This document shows positions 8,557-17,063 of a DNA stretch of 64,000 nucleotides, in pieces; the stretch's first letter is position 1; the number at the start of each line of letters is the position of its first letter. A program made the position numbers and the translations under genes. The notes under the pieces are model-generated. The model saw nothing but the letters and a program-made list of their open reading frames with translations. It searched no databases and was not told where the DNA came from. Origin of the DNA: Nitrosomonas sp. (GTDB taxonomy: Bacteria > Pseudomonadota > Gammaproteobacteria > Burkholderiales > Nitrosomonadaceae); assembly GCF_019635155.1 (NCBI RefSeq), contig NZ_JAHBZY010000001.1, positions 248,001 through 312,000 on the forward strand, in the 5' to 3' direction.

Positions 8557-9738
8557 TTATGTCAAGCTGCGCAAACGGCTAAAAACATCTCCTACATATT
8601 GAATTTGTTCGTATGTATGGGCTGCATTTACGCTGCATCGAACCAATGATTTTCCTTCCGGGGCCGCGGGTGGAAGAATCAGATTCACATAGATATTATT
8701 TTCAAGCAACTTCTGCCATAGCAGCAAAGCCTGTTGCGGAGTGTCAACGATTGCCGCGATAACCGGACCTGGATCGGGTCCGAGAACATATCCGGCATCT
8801 TTAAGCCGTGTATAAAGTTGTATGCAGTTATGCCATAGTTGTGTGCGTAAGTGATTGCCTTTTCTAAGCAATTCTAATGCGGCACGAGTTGATGCGATGG
8901 TTGCTGGTGACGGCGATGCCGTAAAAATATAAGGGTGACTGACATACCGAAGTTGATTGAGTTGCGGATGATTACTGACGCAAAATCCACCGATGCTACA
9001 TAAGCTTTTACTAAAAGTACCCGTGATAAAATCAACGTCTTTGAGTAATCCGGTTTTCTCGACTAATCCTTGTCCCGTTTCACCTAATACGCCTAGCGAG
9101 TGTGCTTCGTCGAGAAGTAAGGTGCCGCCATAAGTGTTCTTCAATTTTACAATCTCAGCTAAAGGTGCTTGGTCTCCAAGCATGCTGTAAATTCCTTCCG
9201 CGATAATGAGTGTTGTTTCGACTCGGCTGCCCAGTCGGTGTAATCGTTTCTCCATATCAATCATATCATTGTGTTTAAAACGAATGATATCCGCGCCACT
9301 TAAAATACAGCCATCATAGATGCTTGCATGGGAATCGCCATCAATCAGTACTGTGTCTCCAGGTCCGACCAACCCGGTAATTGTTCCCAAGTTAGCTTGG
9401 TAGCCCGTAGTAAATACAATGCTGGAATTGCATTGATAAAAGTCGGCAAATTCTCGTTCTAGAGCGCGATGACCAGAATAGCTACCATTTGCCATTCGCG
9501 ATCCTGTCGTTCCTGTTCCTTCGTTATCAATCGCTTCATGTGCGGCACGAATGCATTCGGGAGCAAAAGTTAATCCCAGATAATTATTTGTACCCAACAG
9601 GAGTACGCGGCGATCACCAATTCTTGCTTCGGTTGCTGAATACACTTCTTCAATCGGTATTCCAAAGGCGCCAACACCATCGGGTAACAGTGCTTTTCTT
9701 GCTGCTGCAGCAGCATCCAGTTTCTCAAGTAGATTCAT
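8557..9738 (-). CDS. spt: Serine palmitoyltransferase-like alpha-oxoamine synthase
   Basis: A PLP-dependent enzyme of 393 residues that condenses an amino acid (serine in the family) with an acyl thioester to a 3-keto sphingoid base. The PLP lysine is K244 in GTFSKS, DEAH is at 210-213, and the stacking His of DSH is at 137. Segments such as SHPYIFTAS, NNIYVNLILPPAAPEG and RCSVNAAHT align by eye with the soluble Sphingomonas enzyme rather than with BioF or KBL. It is the last gene of a four-gene operon; its ATG overlaps the ACP stop (TAATG), so translation is coupled. An alternative is a CqsA-type aminoketone synthase, but the ACP, reductase and acyl-ACP ligase neighbours favour sphingolipid synthesis. 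Confidence 0.82.
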   Translation of the reverse strand: MNLLEKLDAAAAARKALLPDGVGAFGIPIEEVYSATEARIGDRRVLLLGTNNYLGLTFAPECIRAAHEAIDNEGTGTTGSRMANGSYSGHRALEREFADFYQCNSSIVFTTGYQANLGTITGLVGPGDTVLIDGDSHASIYDGCILSGADIIRFKHNDMIDMEKRLHRLGSRVETTLIIAEGIYSMLGDQAPLAEIVKLKNTYGGTLLLDEAHSLGVLGETGQGLVEKTGLLKDVDFITGTFSKSLCSIGGFCVSNHPQLNQLRYVSHPYIFTASPSPATIASTRAALELLRKGNHLRTQLWHNCIQLYTRLKDAGYVLGPDPGPVIAAIVDTPQQALLLWQKLLENNIYVNLILPPAAPEGKSLVRCSVNAAHTYEQIQYVGDVFSRLRSLT

Positions 9739-9992
9739 TATGATGCAAATTTAATTTTATAGACTAAGTCGGCCAATTCCCTAACAGTTTGTACATCCGC
9801 TAACGCATTGATAGGAATTGAAACATCAAAAGTATCTTCAATCTCCATGATAAGATTAAGTAACTTAATTGAGTCGATTGATAATTGACTAATTAGGTTC
9901 GTGTCGGGAGTAATTTCTATATTAGAATTTGTTAAAGTGCTAAGACGATCACAGAGAAGTGATGTAATCTCGTTGTAATTACTTTCGGTCAT
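9738..9992 (-). CDS. Dedicated acyl carrier protein of the sphingolipid operon
   Basis: An 84-residue acidic four-helix carrier protein. The phosphopantetheine attachment serine is S41 in the motif IDSIKL (the classical form is DSLxx). It probably carries the long acyl chain loaded by the neighbouring acyl-ACP synthetase and delivers it to serine palmitoyltransferase, as the dedicated ACP does in the Caulobacter pathway. The stop codon overlaps the spt start. It differs from housekeeping AcpP, which normally sits in the fab cluster. Confidence 0.85.
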   Translation of the reverse strand: MTESNYNEITSLLCDRLSTLTNSNIEITPDTNLISQLSIDSIKLLNLIMEIEDTFDVSIPINALADVQTVRELADLVYKIKFAS

Positions 9993-10016
9993 AAGTAGAT
10001 CAAGTTAATTTAAGAA

Positions 10017-10931
10017 TTAGGCTAATTCCGTCAGCGCATCTTGAAAACGAATTTTTGGCCTCCAAGCTGGCAGCGCTTGCATTAGGGCCGAATTGTCGCA
10101 AACCCAATTGCTATGCTGCAACTCATTAACTTTTCCGGGTGTCAGCATCGGAGAATAATGAAATATGCGAGAAAGCATAAGATTTGAGAAAGCGATGCTA
10201 CGAATAAGCTTGTCGGGTATCGTAACACAGCGTACCGACCGCTTCCATCTCTGCTCCGCTAAATTAGCCAACTGCTGATAACTATATCCATTGGGCATAC
10301 CATCATCAAGCTCAAAGATACCGCTAACATTATTTTCTGCTACGAGACAAGCTAAAATAGCGGCGACTAAATCAAATACGTGAATTAACCCAACTCGGTT
10401 GTTGATCTTTCCCACGACGGGGAGAAATCCACGATGCATGGCGGTGAATAGTGGTTTTAGTTCTTTGTCGCCAGGTCCATATACGGCTGTTGGACGAAAA
10501 ATAACCCAATGCAGTTTGTTCGAGAAATTGATCAGTTTTTGCTCAGATAAATATTTGCTATGAGCATACCAAGATAATTCAGGTTGACGAGCTGCTAAGG
10601 ATGAAATTAATAAGAAACGTGGATAGAATTTTTGATTGGTAAGAACAGAAAGAATATTTTCTGTTCCTTTGATATTAACTTGAGAAAATTCCTTAAATGA
10701 ACTTCCTCTTACGGTAGCTGCGCAATGTATGACAACCGATGCATCTTTGACTAATAGATCCAAAGCTTTGAGGTCATCAAGATCACCACGAATCCATTGG
10801 ATTTCTTGCTCCGGATTAGGCTGATCTGTTCGGGTTAATGCTCGAACTGACCAGCCTTTCTGGATTAACTCTTGTATGAGTATGCTTCCTATGAAACCAG
10901 TAGCACCTGTAACGGCTACTAATTTAGGCAT
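10017..10931 (-). CDS. NAD(P)-dependent epimerase/dehydratase, probable 3-ketosphinganine or ketoceramide reductase
   Basis: An extended short-chain dehydrogenase of 304 residues. The nucleotide motif GATGFIG is at 9-15 and the catalytic Tyr-xxx-Lys (YAHSK) at 122-126, with SS at 110-111 as the third active-site element. Sandwiched between the FAAL-type ligase and the ACP, it fits the role of the extended-SDR reductase (CerR) of bacterial ceramide synthesis, reducing the 3-keto group. That assignment comes from context and family; the sequence alone could also be a sugar epimerase. Confidence 0.75.
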   Translation of the reverse strand: MPKLVAVTGATGFIGSILIQELIQKGWSVRALTRTDQPNPEQEIQWIRGDLDDLKALDLLVKDASVVIHCAATVRGSSFKEFSQVNIKGTENILSVLTNQKFYPRFLLISSLAARQPELSWYAHSKYLSEQKLINFSNKLHWVIFRPTAVYGPGDKELKPLFTAMHRGFLPVVGKINNRVGLIHVFDLVAAILACLVAENNVSGIFELDDGMPNGYSYQQLANLAEQRWKRSVRCVTIPDKLIRSIAFSNLMLSRIFHYSPMLTPGKVNELQHSNWVCDNSALMQALPAWRPKIRFQDALTELA

Positions 10932-10938
10932 ACACAGC

Positions 10939-12762
10939 TTATCTGTCGCCGGATTCTACAAAAGAAAGCTGACTAGAAACATTCGTTCTTTGAATATAAC
11001 CTTGTCTAGCAGCAAAGCGAGATAGCTTTCCGGATGAAGTTCTTGGTAAAGTATGAGGTGGAACCAACTCAACAACACAATTGACACCAAATGCCATATA
11101 AACAAGTTGCTGTAACCTGGTTGTCAATGATTGACGCTCTGTAACCGTGGTAAGTCTGCATTCAATAACTAAAACAATAGTTGTAGTGCCGTCCTCATCA
11201 TTGATGCCAAAAGCTGAAGCCTCACGTGATCTTACTTCTGGTTGTTGTTCCGCCAATTCCTCGATGTCTTGTGCGCGAATATTGCGGCCATTCACTATAA
11301 TGACATCTGTTCTACGCCCTGTAATATACAGATCTCCTTCAAATAAGAAGCCAATATCTCCAGTGTCGAGCCAATTACCGGCTTTAAGCGCTTTATTGGT
11401 TTCTTCAGGGTTATTGTAGTATCCGGTCATTAGGCTGTCACCTTGCACTAATACACTTCCTACCATCTTTTCAGATAATTGCTGACCTTCTTCATCTACA
11501 ATTTTAACAGTATGACCAGGTAAAGGGCGTCCGCAATTAACAAACTCATTTTGCTTGCGACCATCTGCTTGCAGTCTTGCAGCCATTTTCTTGTCAATCA
11601 GTGTTTTACTGTCGACTTGAATACTTTTACATCCTTCACCGAGGGGGGAGAAGGTTACTGCGAGTGTTGATTCTGCAAGACCATAGCATGGTAGAAACGC
11701 GTTTTTGTCGAAACCAGCCGATGCAAATTTTTCGGCGAAGTTTCTTAAAGTATCAGGGCGTATCATTTCGGCACCAATACCAGCTGCCCGCCAACAATTT
11801 AAATCGAGTTCCTTAAGATCAGATTCGCGGACTCGCAACGTGCAAAGTTTCAAGCCAAAAGGCTGACTAAATGCAACAGTACAACGATTGCGACTAATCA
11901 ACCGAAGCCATTGTAAAGGTCGAATCGCAAAATCCCTGGTTGCCAAATAATCGACGGAAATTTGTGTGACCATAGGAGCTAGAACCAATCCAACCAGTCC
12001 CATGTCATGATAAAAAGGTAGCCATGAAGCAGAGCGGTCAGTAGGCCTAATCTGCAAACCATTCCGGACAATTCCTTGCAAATTACTCATTAAAGCCCGT
12101 TCTGTGATTACAACACCTCTTGGCGTACGTGTACTGCCCGATGTAAACTGCAAATAGGCAGTTTCGTCTGGAAGATTCGGGAGAATGTTGAAATCCTTCG
12201 ATGGGGCTTCGCTTAATTTTCCTGGTGTTCCAACCCACTGCACATGATTCGCTTTTGCAGCCGCTTCTTCCAGAAAACTAATGTAATCAAGATTTGCCAG
12301 TGCAATACTAGCTTGACTGCTTTCAAGCATCCCGCGTAATTGTTGTACGTAGATCGCATGACTACCGAGATTAACCGGTATCGGCATTGCAAAAGGTACT
12401 AAACCAGCATAGCGACATGCAAAAAACAATTCGATAAACTCTGGTGAAGTATCAGCAATAATCGCAACTCGACTACCGCGTGATAACTCAAATCCAGCTA
12501 AATTCTGTGCTAAAGCGCGAGCATTCGCTCTGAGTCTGCTATAGGGCAGAACTGAGCGTAAATTACCTTTGGCATCGTAAAAGTTATAGCCTGTCGTGCC
12601 ATTTGCCGCGTATTCCAATGCACTCGTTAGAGTATCAAAACCAGCTAACCTCTGAGACAGAGAATTAAGGGTTGGCGTTGGTGTTAATTGTATTTCGCTT
12701 GAAGGTTGAAAATCAAACGCTTGCGTTAGCGGAGCGTTCAACTTGGTTATTGTCGAACTCAA
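10939..12762 (-). CDS. FAAL-type fatty acyl-AMP ligase / acyl-ACP synthetase
   Basis: An adenylate-forming enzyme of 607 residues. The P-loop-like motif TSGSTRTPRG is at 207-216, followed by SWLPFYHDMG, then CYGLAEST with TLAVTFSP, which is typical of fatty acyl-AMP ligases that pass the acyl group to an ACP and not to CoA. As first gene of the operon it would charge the ACP at 9738-9992 with fatty acid for serine palmitoyltransferase. The start is TTG at 12762, preceded by a strong GAGGGGAAG ribosome site. The downstream reductase begins 8 bases after the stop. Confidence 0.85.
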   Translation of the reverse strand: MSSTITKLNAPLTQAFDFQPSSEIQLTPTPTLNSLSQRLAGFDTLTSALEYAANGTTGYNFYDAKGNLRSVLPYSRLRANARALAQNLAGFELSRGSRVAIIADTSPEFIELFFACRYAGLVPFAMPIPVNLGSHAIYVQQLRGMLESSQASIALANLDYISFLEEAAAKANHVQWVGTPGKLSEAPSKDFNILPNLPDETAYLQFTSGSTRTPRGVVITERALMSNLQGIVRNGLQIRPTDRSASWLPFYHDMGLVGLVLAPMVTQISVDYLATRDFAIRPLQWLRLISRNRCTVAFSQPFGLKLCTLRVRESDLKELDLNCWRAAGIGAEMIRPDTLRNFAEKFASAGFDKNAFLPCYGLAESTLAVTFSPLGEGCKSIQVDSKTLIDKKMAARLQADGRKQNEFVNCGRPLPGHTVKIVDEEGQQLSEKMVGSVLVQGDSLMTGYYNNPEETNKALKAGNWLDTGDIGFLFEGDLYITGRRTDVIIVNGRNIRAQDIEELAEQQPEVRSREASAFGINDEDGTTTIVLVIECRLTTVTERQSLTTRLQQLVYMAFGVNCVVELVPPHTLPRTSSGKLSRFAARQGYIQRTNVSSQLSFVESGDR

Positions 12763-13057
12763 GATCTTCCCCTCGAAGTAATAGTGCTTGTTATCTTACT
12801 TTCTGAAGCAAGATATACCGGTTGAGCGCGCCAACTCTTTTTATTAATTGTTAATAACGGATTATTTGCTGGCTGGAAAATTTTCATTCGAACGCTCACC
12901 ACTTTCATTGCTTAAAAATATGAGTGTGTCATATTTGACCACACCGCAGCTTATATAATGAGCTTTTTCATGTCAAGGCAATATTGGGAATAGTGTTGTA
13001 CTAAAACAACATTTGCTGTTACCGGAACTATTCTTGTGTAATAACAAAATTACTTAC
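12763..13057. other. 295-base spacer upstream of the sphingolipid operon
   Basis: No gene is visible. It must hold the promoter of the leftward four-gene operon and the 3' end of the diguanylate cyclase transcript. A short perfect inverted repeat, TGTTGT (12994-12999) and ACAACA (13006-13011), lies in it; with no T-run it is not a convincing terminator. Confidence 0.3.
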
Positions 13058-14308
13058 TCAATCGTGATTGCCGATGCGACTTCTTTCTGCGGTATTTTGG
13101 GGCGAAATTTCAACACGATTTCTGCCCTTATGCTTAGCTGAATAGAGTGCCTCATCAGCACGACGTAATAGTAGATTGGTGTCTAATGTATCTGGAAGCG
13201 AATCAATGGCAATGCCCAGACTTATTGTTACAGGAATAAACGAATGGTCGACTTGTATGGGTCTGCATGCAACAGCATTACGGAGTCTTTCGGCTGCTTT
13301 TAGAGCACCGTCTTGATCATAGGGAGAAATGATCGCCAGAAATTCCTCGCCACCGTAGCGCCCGATATACTCGTGAACACGCGCTGATTGAGTTAATCGG
13401 TTAGCGATCTCGCATAGCACAGTATCGCCCGCGAGGTGACCGTAGGTGTCATTGATGTTTTTAAAATGATCGATATCGATCATGATGATAGCGATTCCAT
13501 AACCTCCTCGTTTGGCTCTCTGAATTTGTTTGTGCAAAATATCGAAAATGGCCATCCGATTCAGCAATCCGGTCAACACATCATGTGTAACACGCTGTTC
13601 CAAATATTTCTTTTGCGCTATCAGTTGCTTGTTTTGTTTTATACCTTGGTATAATTGCGCCTTTTCAATCAGGGCGGATAGCTGACTGGCAATTTGTAAA
13701 GGTAAATCTTGGTGCAGGTTCGAGTCTTTAAAGACATTCTTTTTGCGGTTGGAGAAGAAAATAAAACCGAGTACTTTTTCTGCTGCATGTAAAGGGCAAA
13801 TAAGGCACGAGTGAATTCCTTCTTGCAAAATTGCTTGAACCAGCCGGGATGAGGAATGTTCTTCAAGATGAGATTCAAGATCATCAATAATCAGCATTTC
13901 CTGAGAATTGAGAATCGTTTGTAGCGCTTTGTCGGACATTGGAATTGATTGACCGATATTCAATACTAAATGCTGATAACAAGCTCGCGACCAATGTATT
14001 TTCAGTTTACTTCCTTCACTTTCCAAGAGCGCTAAAGTGATGCGGTCATAAGACAAATGTTCCTTAAATGATTCAAAAATATGATTCAATACATCAATCA
14101 GATGAAGATTGAGATTGCACTCGCGCATTATTTGGTAAAGCGACTGAGTTCTTTCTGACTGCCTCTGAAGATAATCAGACAGCGCTTTTAGAGACTTGCC
14201 TAAGTGCCCGATTTCATCGTCGCCAATTGGAATATCCGGCGAGAAATCGCCGCGTACCATCGCTTCAGCTGCTTTTTGCAAGGCTAGGATTCGATCATTC
14301 TTTTTCAT
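13058..14308 (-). CDS. HAMP-GAF-GGDEF diguanylate cyclase
   Basis: A 416-residue cytoplasmic protein. A HAMP-like segment without membrane helix occupies about residues 1-55, a GAF sensor about 70-215, and a GGDEF domain about 240-400 with active site GGEEF at 319-323. It should make cyclic di-GMP from two GTP. The product-inhibition site normally RxxD reads RVHE at 310-313, so feedback inhibition may be weak or lost. The HAMP without a transmembrane part suggests either a soluble sensor or an N-terminus lost in evolution. It is on the same strand as and upstream of the sphingolipid operon, separated by 295 bases. Confidence 0.88.
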   Translation of the reverse strand: MKKNDRILALQKAAEAMVRGDFSPDIPIGDDEIGHLGKSLKALSDYLQRQSERTQSLYQIMRECNLNLHLIDVLNHIFESFKEHLSYDRITLALLESEGSKLKIHWSRACYQHLVLNIGQSIPMSDKALQTILNSQEMLIIDDLESHLEEHSSSRLVQAILQEGIHSCLICPLHAAEKVLGFIFFSNRKKNVFKDSNLHQDLPLQIASQLSALIEKAQLYQGIKQNKQLIAQKKYLEQRVTHDVLTGLLNRMAIFDILHKQIQRAKRGGYGIAIIMIDIDHFKNINDTYGHLAGDTVLCEIANRLTQSARVHEYIGRYGGEEFLAIISPYDQDGALKAAERLRNAVACRPIQVDHSFIPVTISLGIAIDSLPDTLDTNLLLRRADEALYSAKHKGRNRVEISPQNTAERSRIGNHD

Positions 14309-14561
14309 ATTTTATGCCTACCGATCATTAAGTAAGTTGGGGCATATGGTTGTATATGGTTGTTTTGGGTCCTTGTTGGCTGGCTTAATGGGTTTTGAGC
14401 TTTTCTCAATTCATTAATTCAAAAATATACCGCAATGAATCGTGGCGTTGTTTGGAAATATACAGGTATTCTGAAAGATTTTCAGAATAGCGCTTGATAG
14501 TTGATTATTTCCAAACTCTGTCAATGCTAAAATTATTGATACACGGATTCATGCAGACAAG

Positions 14562-14954
14562 ATGATAGGAATTTTAGTGATAACACATGAAGATTTGGGC
14601 GAACATTTAATTCGCTGCGCGAGCCATATTTTCGGTATGAGACCACCGCAGCTCATGCATCTTGGTGTTTTTGTTCAGGATGACCCCAGTACAGTGCTTG
14701 TTAATGCACGTAGCTTGTTAACGCAGTTGGATAGCGGGAAAGGCGCGTTAATTATTACGGACATACTCGGGGCCACACCCTGCAATATTGCCAGTTGTTT
14801 GATTCAACCGGGGAAAGTGGAATGTCTTGCGGGAGCTAACTTGCCGATGTTAATCAGAGCATTGACGTACCGCGCCGAATCGCTTTCGGTGGTGACTGAA
14901 AAGGGATTGAGCGGCGGTCAGTCCGGAGTGGTGCAAATCAAAGTGGAATCTTGA
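14562..14954 (+). CDS. PTS EIIA component, mannose family
   Basis: A 130-residue EIIA-Man domain. The phosphorylated His is H9 in VITHED, and the family motif TDILGATPCN lies near the middle. It is encoded immediately before HPr and Enzyme I, but no EIIB, EIIC or EIID permease is present, which is the layout of a regulatory rather than sugar-transporting PTS in betaproteobacteria. It would accept phosphate from HPr. The ATG at 14562 has only a weak ribosome site; the ATG 11 bases upstream is out of frame and stops at once. Confidence 0.88.
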   Translation: MIGILVITHEDLGEHLIRCASHIFGMRPPQLMHLGVFVQDDPSTVLVNARSLLTQLDSGKGALIITDILGATPCNIASCLIQPGKVECLAGANLPMLIRALTYRAESLSVVTEKGLSGGQSGVVQIKVES

Positions 14955-14956
14955 TC

Positions 14957-15226
14957 ATGCAAATTAAAGAAGTTGAAATTATCAATAAACTGGGATTACA
15001 CGCACGCGCATCGGCAAAGTTGACCAAACTGGCCAGCCAATTTAAATGTGAGGTTTGGGCAACGCGTAATAACCGGCGTGTTAATGCAAAGAGCATCATG
15101 GGCGTGATGACACTTGCCGCCAATAAAGGCTCCCACATTCAACTGGAAACAGAGGGGGATGATGAAGTGGAAGCGATGACGGCTCTGACCGCATTGGTTG
15201 AAGATTTTTTTGGTGAAGGTGAATGA
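14957..15226 (+). CDS. ptsH: Phosphocarrier protein HPr
   Basis: An 89-residue HPr. His15 in GLHARAS takes phosphate from Enzyme I. Ser46 in NAKSIMGVM is the classical HPr kinase/phosphorylase site, so regulation by HprK is possible, although hprK is not in the window. The ATG at 14957 gives the standard register (H15, S46); a TTG at 14951 would add two residues. It overlaps the end region of the EIIA gene and its stop overlaps the Enzyme I start (ATGA). Confidence 0.95.
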   Translation: MQIKEVEIINKLGLHARASAKLTKLASQFKCEVWATRNNRRVNAKSIMGVMTLAANKGSHIQLETEGDDEVEAMTALTALVEDFFGEGE

Positions 15227-16953
15227 GCTTTATTCTGCAAGGCATGGGCGTATCGGAAGGCATTGCCATCGGGCATGCGCACTTAGCTGCTCCCGCTGCT
15301 TTAGAAGTAATACATTATTTGATTCCCAAACATCAAGTAGAGAAAGAAATCGCCCGGCTCGATAGCGCTTTTGCGGTGGTGCGTAAGGAGTTTGAGGCAT
15401 TGCAGAAATCAGTCGCTGATGGACATGCCCGCGCGGAGTTCAGCGCTTTCTTGGATCTGCACTTGATGATTCTGGATGATCCGACTTTGTCAGAAGCCAC
15501 GCGTAGCATCATTGCACAGACTTACTGCAATGCGGAATGGGCTTTAAAGCAGCAAATGCAAGTGTTGCTGGCGCAATTTGAAGAAATCGAGGATGCTTAT
15601 TTGCGCGAACGCAAATCCGATGTAATGCAAGTAGTCGAGCGTGTGCTTAAAGCGATGATGGGACATCCCGGGTATTTGCCGGTAGCTTCGAAATTGGCCG
15701 GCGATAGTATCCTGGTGGCGCACGATTTAAGCCCTGCCGATGTTATGCAGTATAAGCAACATCAATTTACCGCGTTTCTAACCGATTTAGGCAGCCAAAC
15801 CTCGCATACTGCAATTGTCGCACGCAGCCTTAATATTCCTTCGATTGTGGCTTTGCATCACGCGCATCAGCTGATTGTGGAGAATGATTGCCTGATTGTC
15901 GACGGTACGCAAGGAAACGTCATTGTTAATCCGGATAAGTATGTTCTGGACGAGTACCGTTTGCGGCAAAGCCAGCTTGAACTGGAAAAGAAAAAGCTGC
16001 AGCGTCTTAAAAGCGTTGCCGCGGTGACTTTGGATGGCACGCCAATAGATTTATTTGCCAACATCGAACTGCCCGAAGATATCGTTCAGGTAAAAGAAAG
16101 CGGTGCAACCGGTATCGGATTATTCCGCAGCGAATTTTTGTTTCTCAACCGCGATGATTTACCGGGTGAAGAAGAACAGTTTGAAGCCTATCGGGCGGTT
16201 GCTACCAAAATGCACAAGCAGCCGGTGATCATACGCACATTTGATCTGGGCGCGGATAAGAATATTAAAGGCAGTGAGCAGGTAGCGGCCAACCCGGCAT
16301 TGGGGTTGCGCGCAATCCGCTTGAGCCTGACGGAACCAAGAATGTTTCATACGCAGCTGCGTGCGATTCTGCGCGCTTCAAAATATGGTGATGTGCGTAT
16401 TCTTGTACCGATGTTGTCGAACGCGGCGGAGATTGATCAAACCGTGCATCATATCGATTATGCGAAACAAACGTTAAGAGACGATAAGCTTCAGTTTGAT
16501 GAGCATATCAAGATTGGCGGCATGATCGAAATTCCTGCGGCTGCGTTAAGCCTCGAGTTATTCATGCGAAAATTGGATTTCTTGTCGATCGGTACCAACG
16601 ATCTTATTCAATATATGCTGGCGGTTGACCGGATAGACGATACCGTCGCGCATCTTTATGATCCGCTTCATCCTGCTGTTTTATGGATGATTTCACATAT
16701 CATTCAGAGTGCCAATCGTGCCAAGGTGCCGGTATCGATTTGCGGGGAAATGGCGGGCGATAGACACTTTACCCGGCTTTTGCTGGGATTCGGATTAAAG
16801 CAATTCTCCATGTATCCGGCGCAGATATTGACCGTAAAAAACCAGATCTTAAAAAGCCACTTGCCCGATATTCTGCCGGTGACGCAAAAAATCATGAAGA
16901 CGGACCAACCGGAAAAAATGGGTGCATTACTTGCCAAGCTGAATGATATCTAA
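15223..16953 (+). CDS. ptsI: PTS Enzyme I (phosphoenolpyruvate-protein phosphotransferase)
   Basis: A 576-residue Enzyme I that starts the phosphorelay with PEP. The active-site His is H195 in SQTSHTAIVA within the swivelling N-terminal domain. The C-terminal PEP-binding TIM barrel has the FRSEFLF signature, the IGTNDLIQY segment and the late SICGEMAGD motif with the Cys acid/base. It overlaps ptsH by four bases, so EIIA-HPr-EI form one operon. Length is normal for PtsI, without the GAF domain of the PtsP form. Confidence 0.95.
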   Translation: MSFILQGMGVSEGIAIGHAHLAAPAALEVIHYLIPKHQVEKEIARLDSAFAVVRKEFEALQKSVADGHARAEFSAFLDLHLMILDDPTLSEATRSIIAQTYCNAEWALKQQMQVLLAQFEEIEDAYLRERKSDVMQVVERVLKAMMGHPGYLPVASKLAGDSILVAHDLSPADVMQYKQHQFTAFLTDLGSQTSHTAIVARSLNIPSIVALHHAHQLIVENDCLIVDGTQGNVIVNPDKYVLDEYRLRQSQLELEKKKLQRLKSVAAVTLDGTPIDLFANIELPEDIVQVKESGATGIGLFRSEFLFLNRDDLPGEEEQFEAYRAVATKMHKQPVIIRTFDLGADKNIKGSEQVAANPALGLRAIRLSLTEPRMFHTQLRAILRASKYGDVRILVPMLSNAAEIDQTVHHIDYAKQTLRDDKLQFDEHIKIGGMIEIPAAALSLELFMRKLDFLSIGTNDLIQYMLAVDRIDDTVAHLYDPLHPAVLWMISHIIQSANRAKVPVSICGEMAGDRHFTRLLLGFGLKQFSMYPAQILTVKNQILKSHLPDILPVTQKIMKTDQPEKMGALLAKLNDI

Positions 16954-17009
16954 ACTTCTCGTAGCGTCGAATCAGAGTTTTCCTTAGTGAATGTCCCTTT
17001 TTTTGGGGA

Positions 17010-17015
17010 TATAAT
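17010..17015 (+). promoter_or_regulatory. Candidate -10 box upstream of metX
   Basis: A perfect TATAAT lies 49 bases before the metX start, inside the 110-base gap after ptsI. No good -35 hexamer is seen at the usual distance, so an activator may be needed. Confidence 0.35.
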
Positions 17016-17063
17016 GCCCCATCGATTATTCAGTCATCACTTAGATTTCTCCCAATAAGATAA

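Noticed and set aside
12994-13011. Inverted repeat TGTTGT/ACAACA as a terminator
   Set aside because: Only six base pairs with no T-run on either side; too weak to call.
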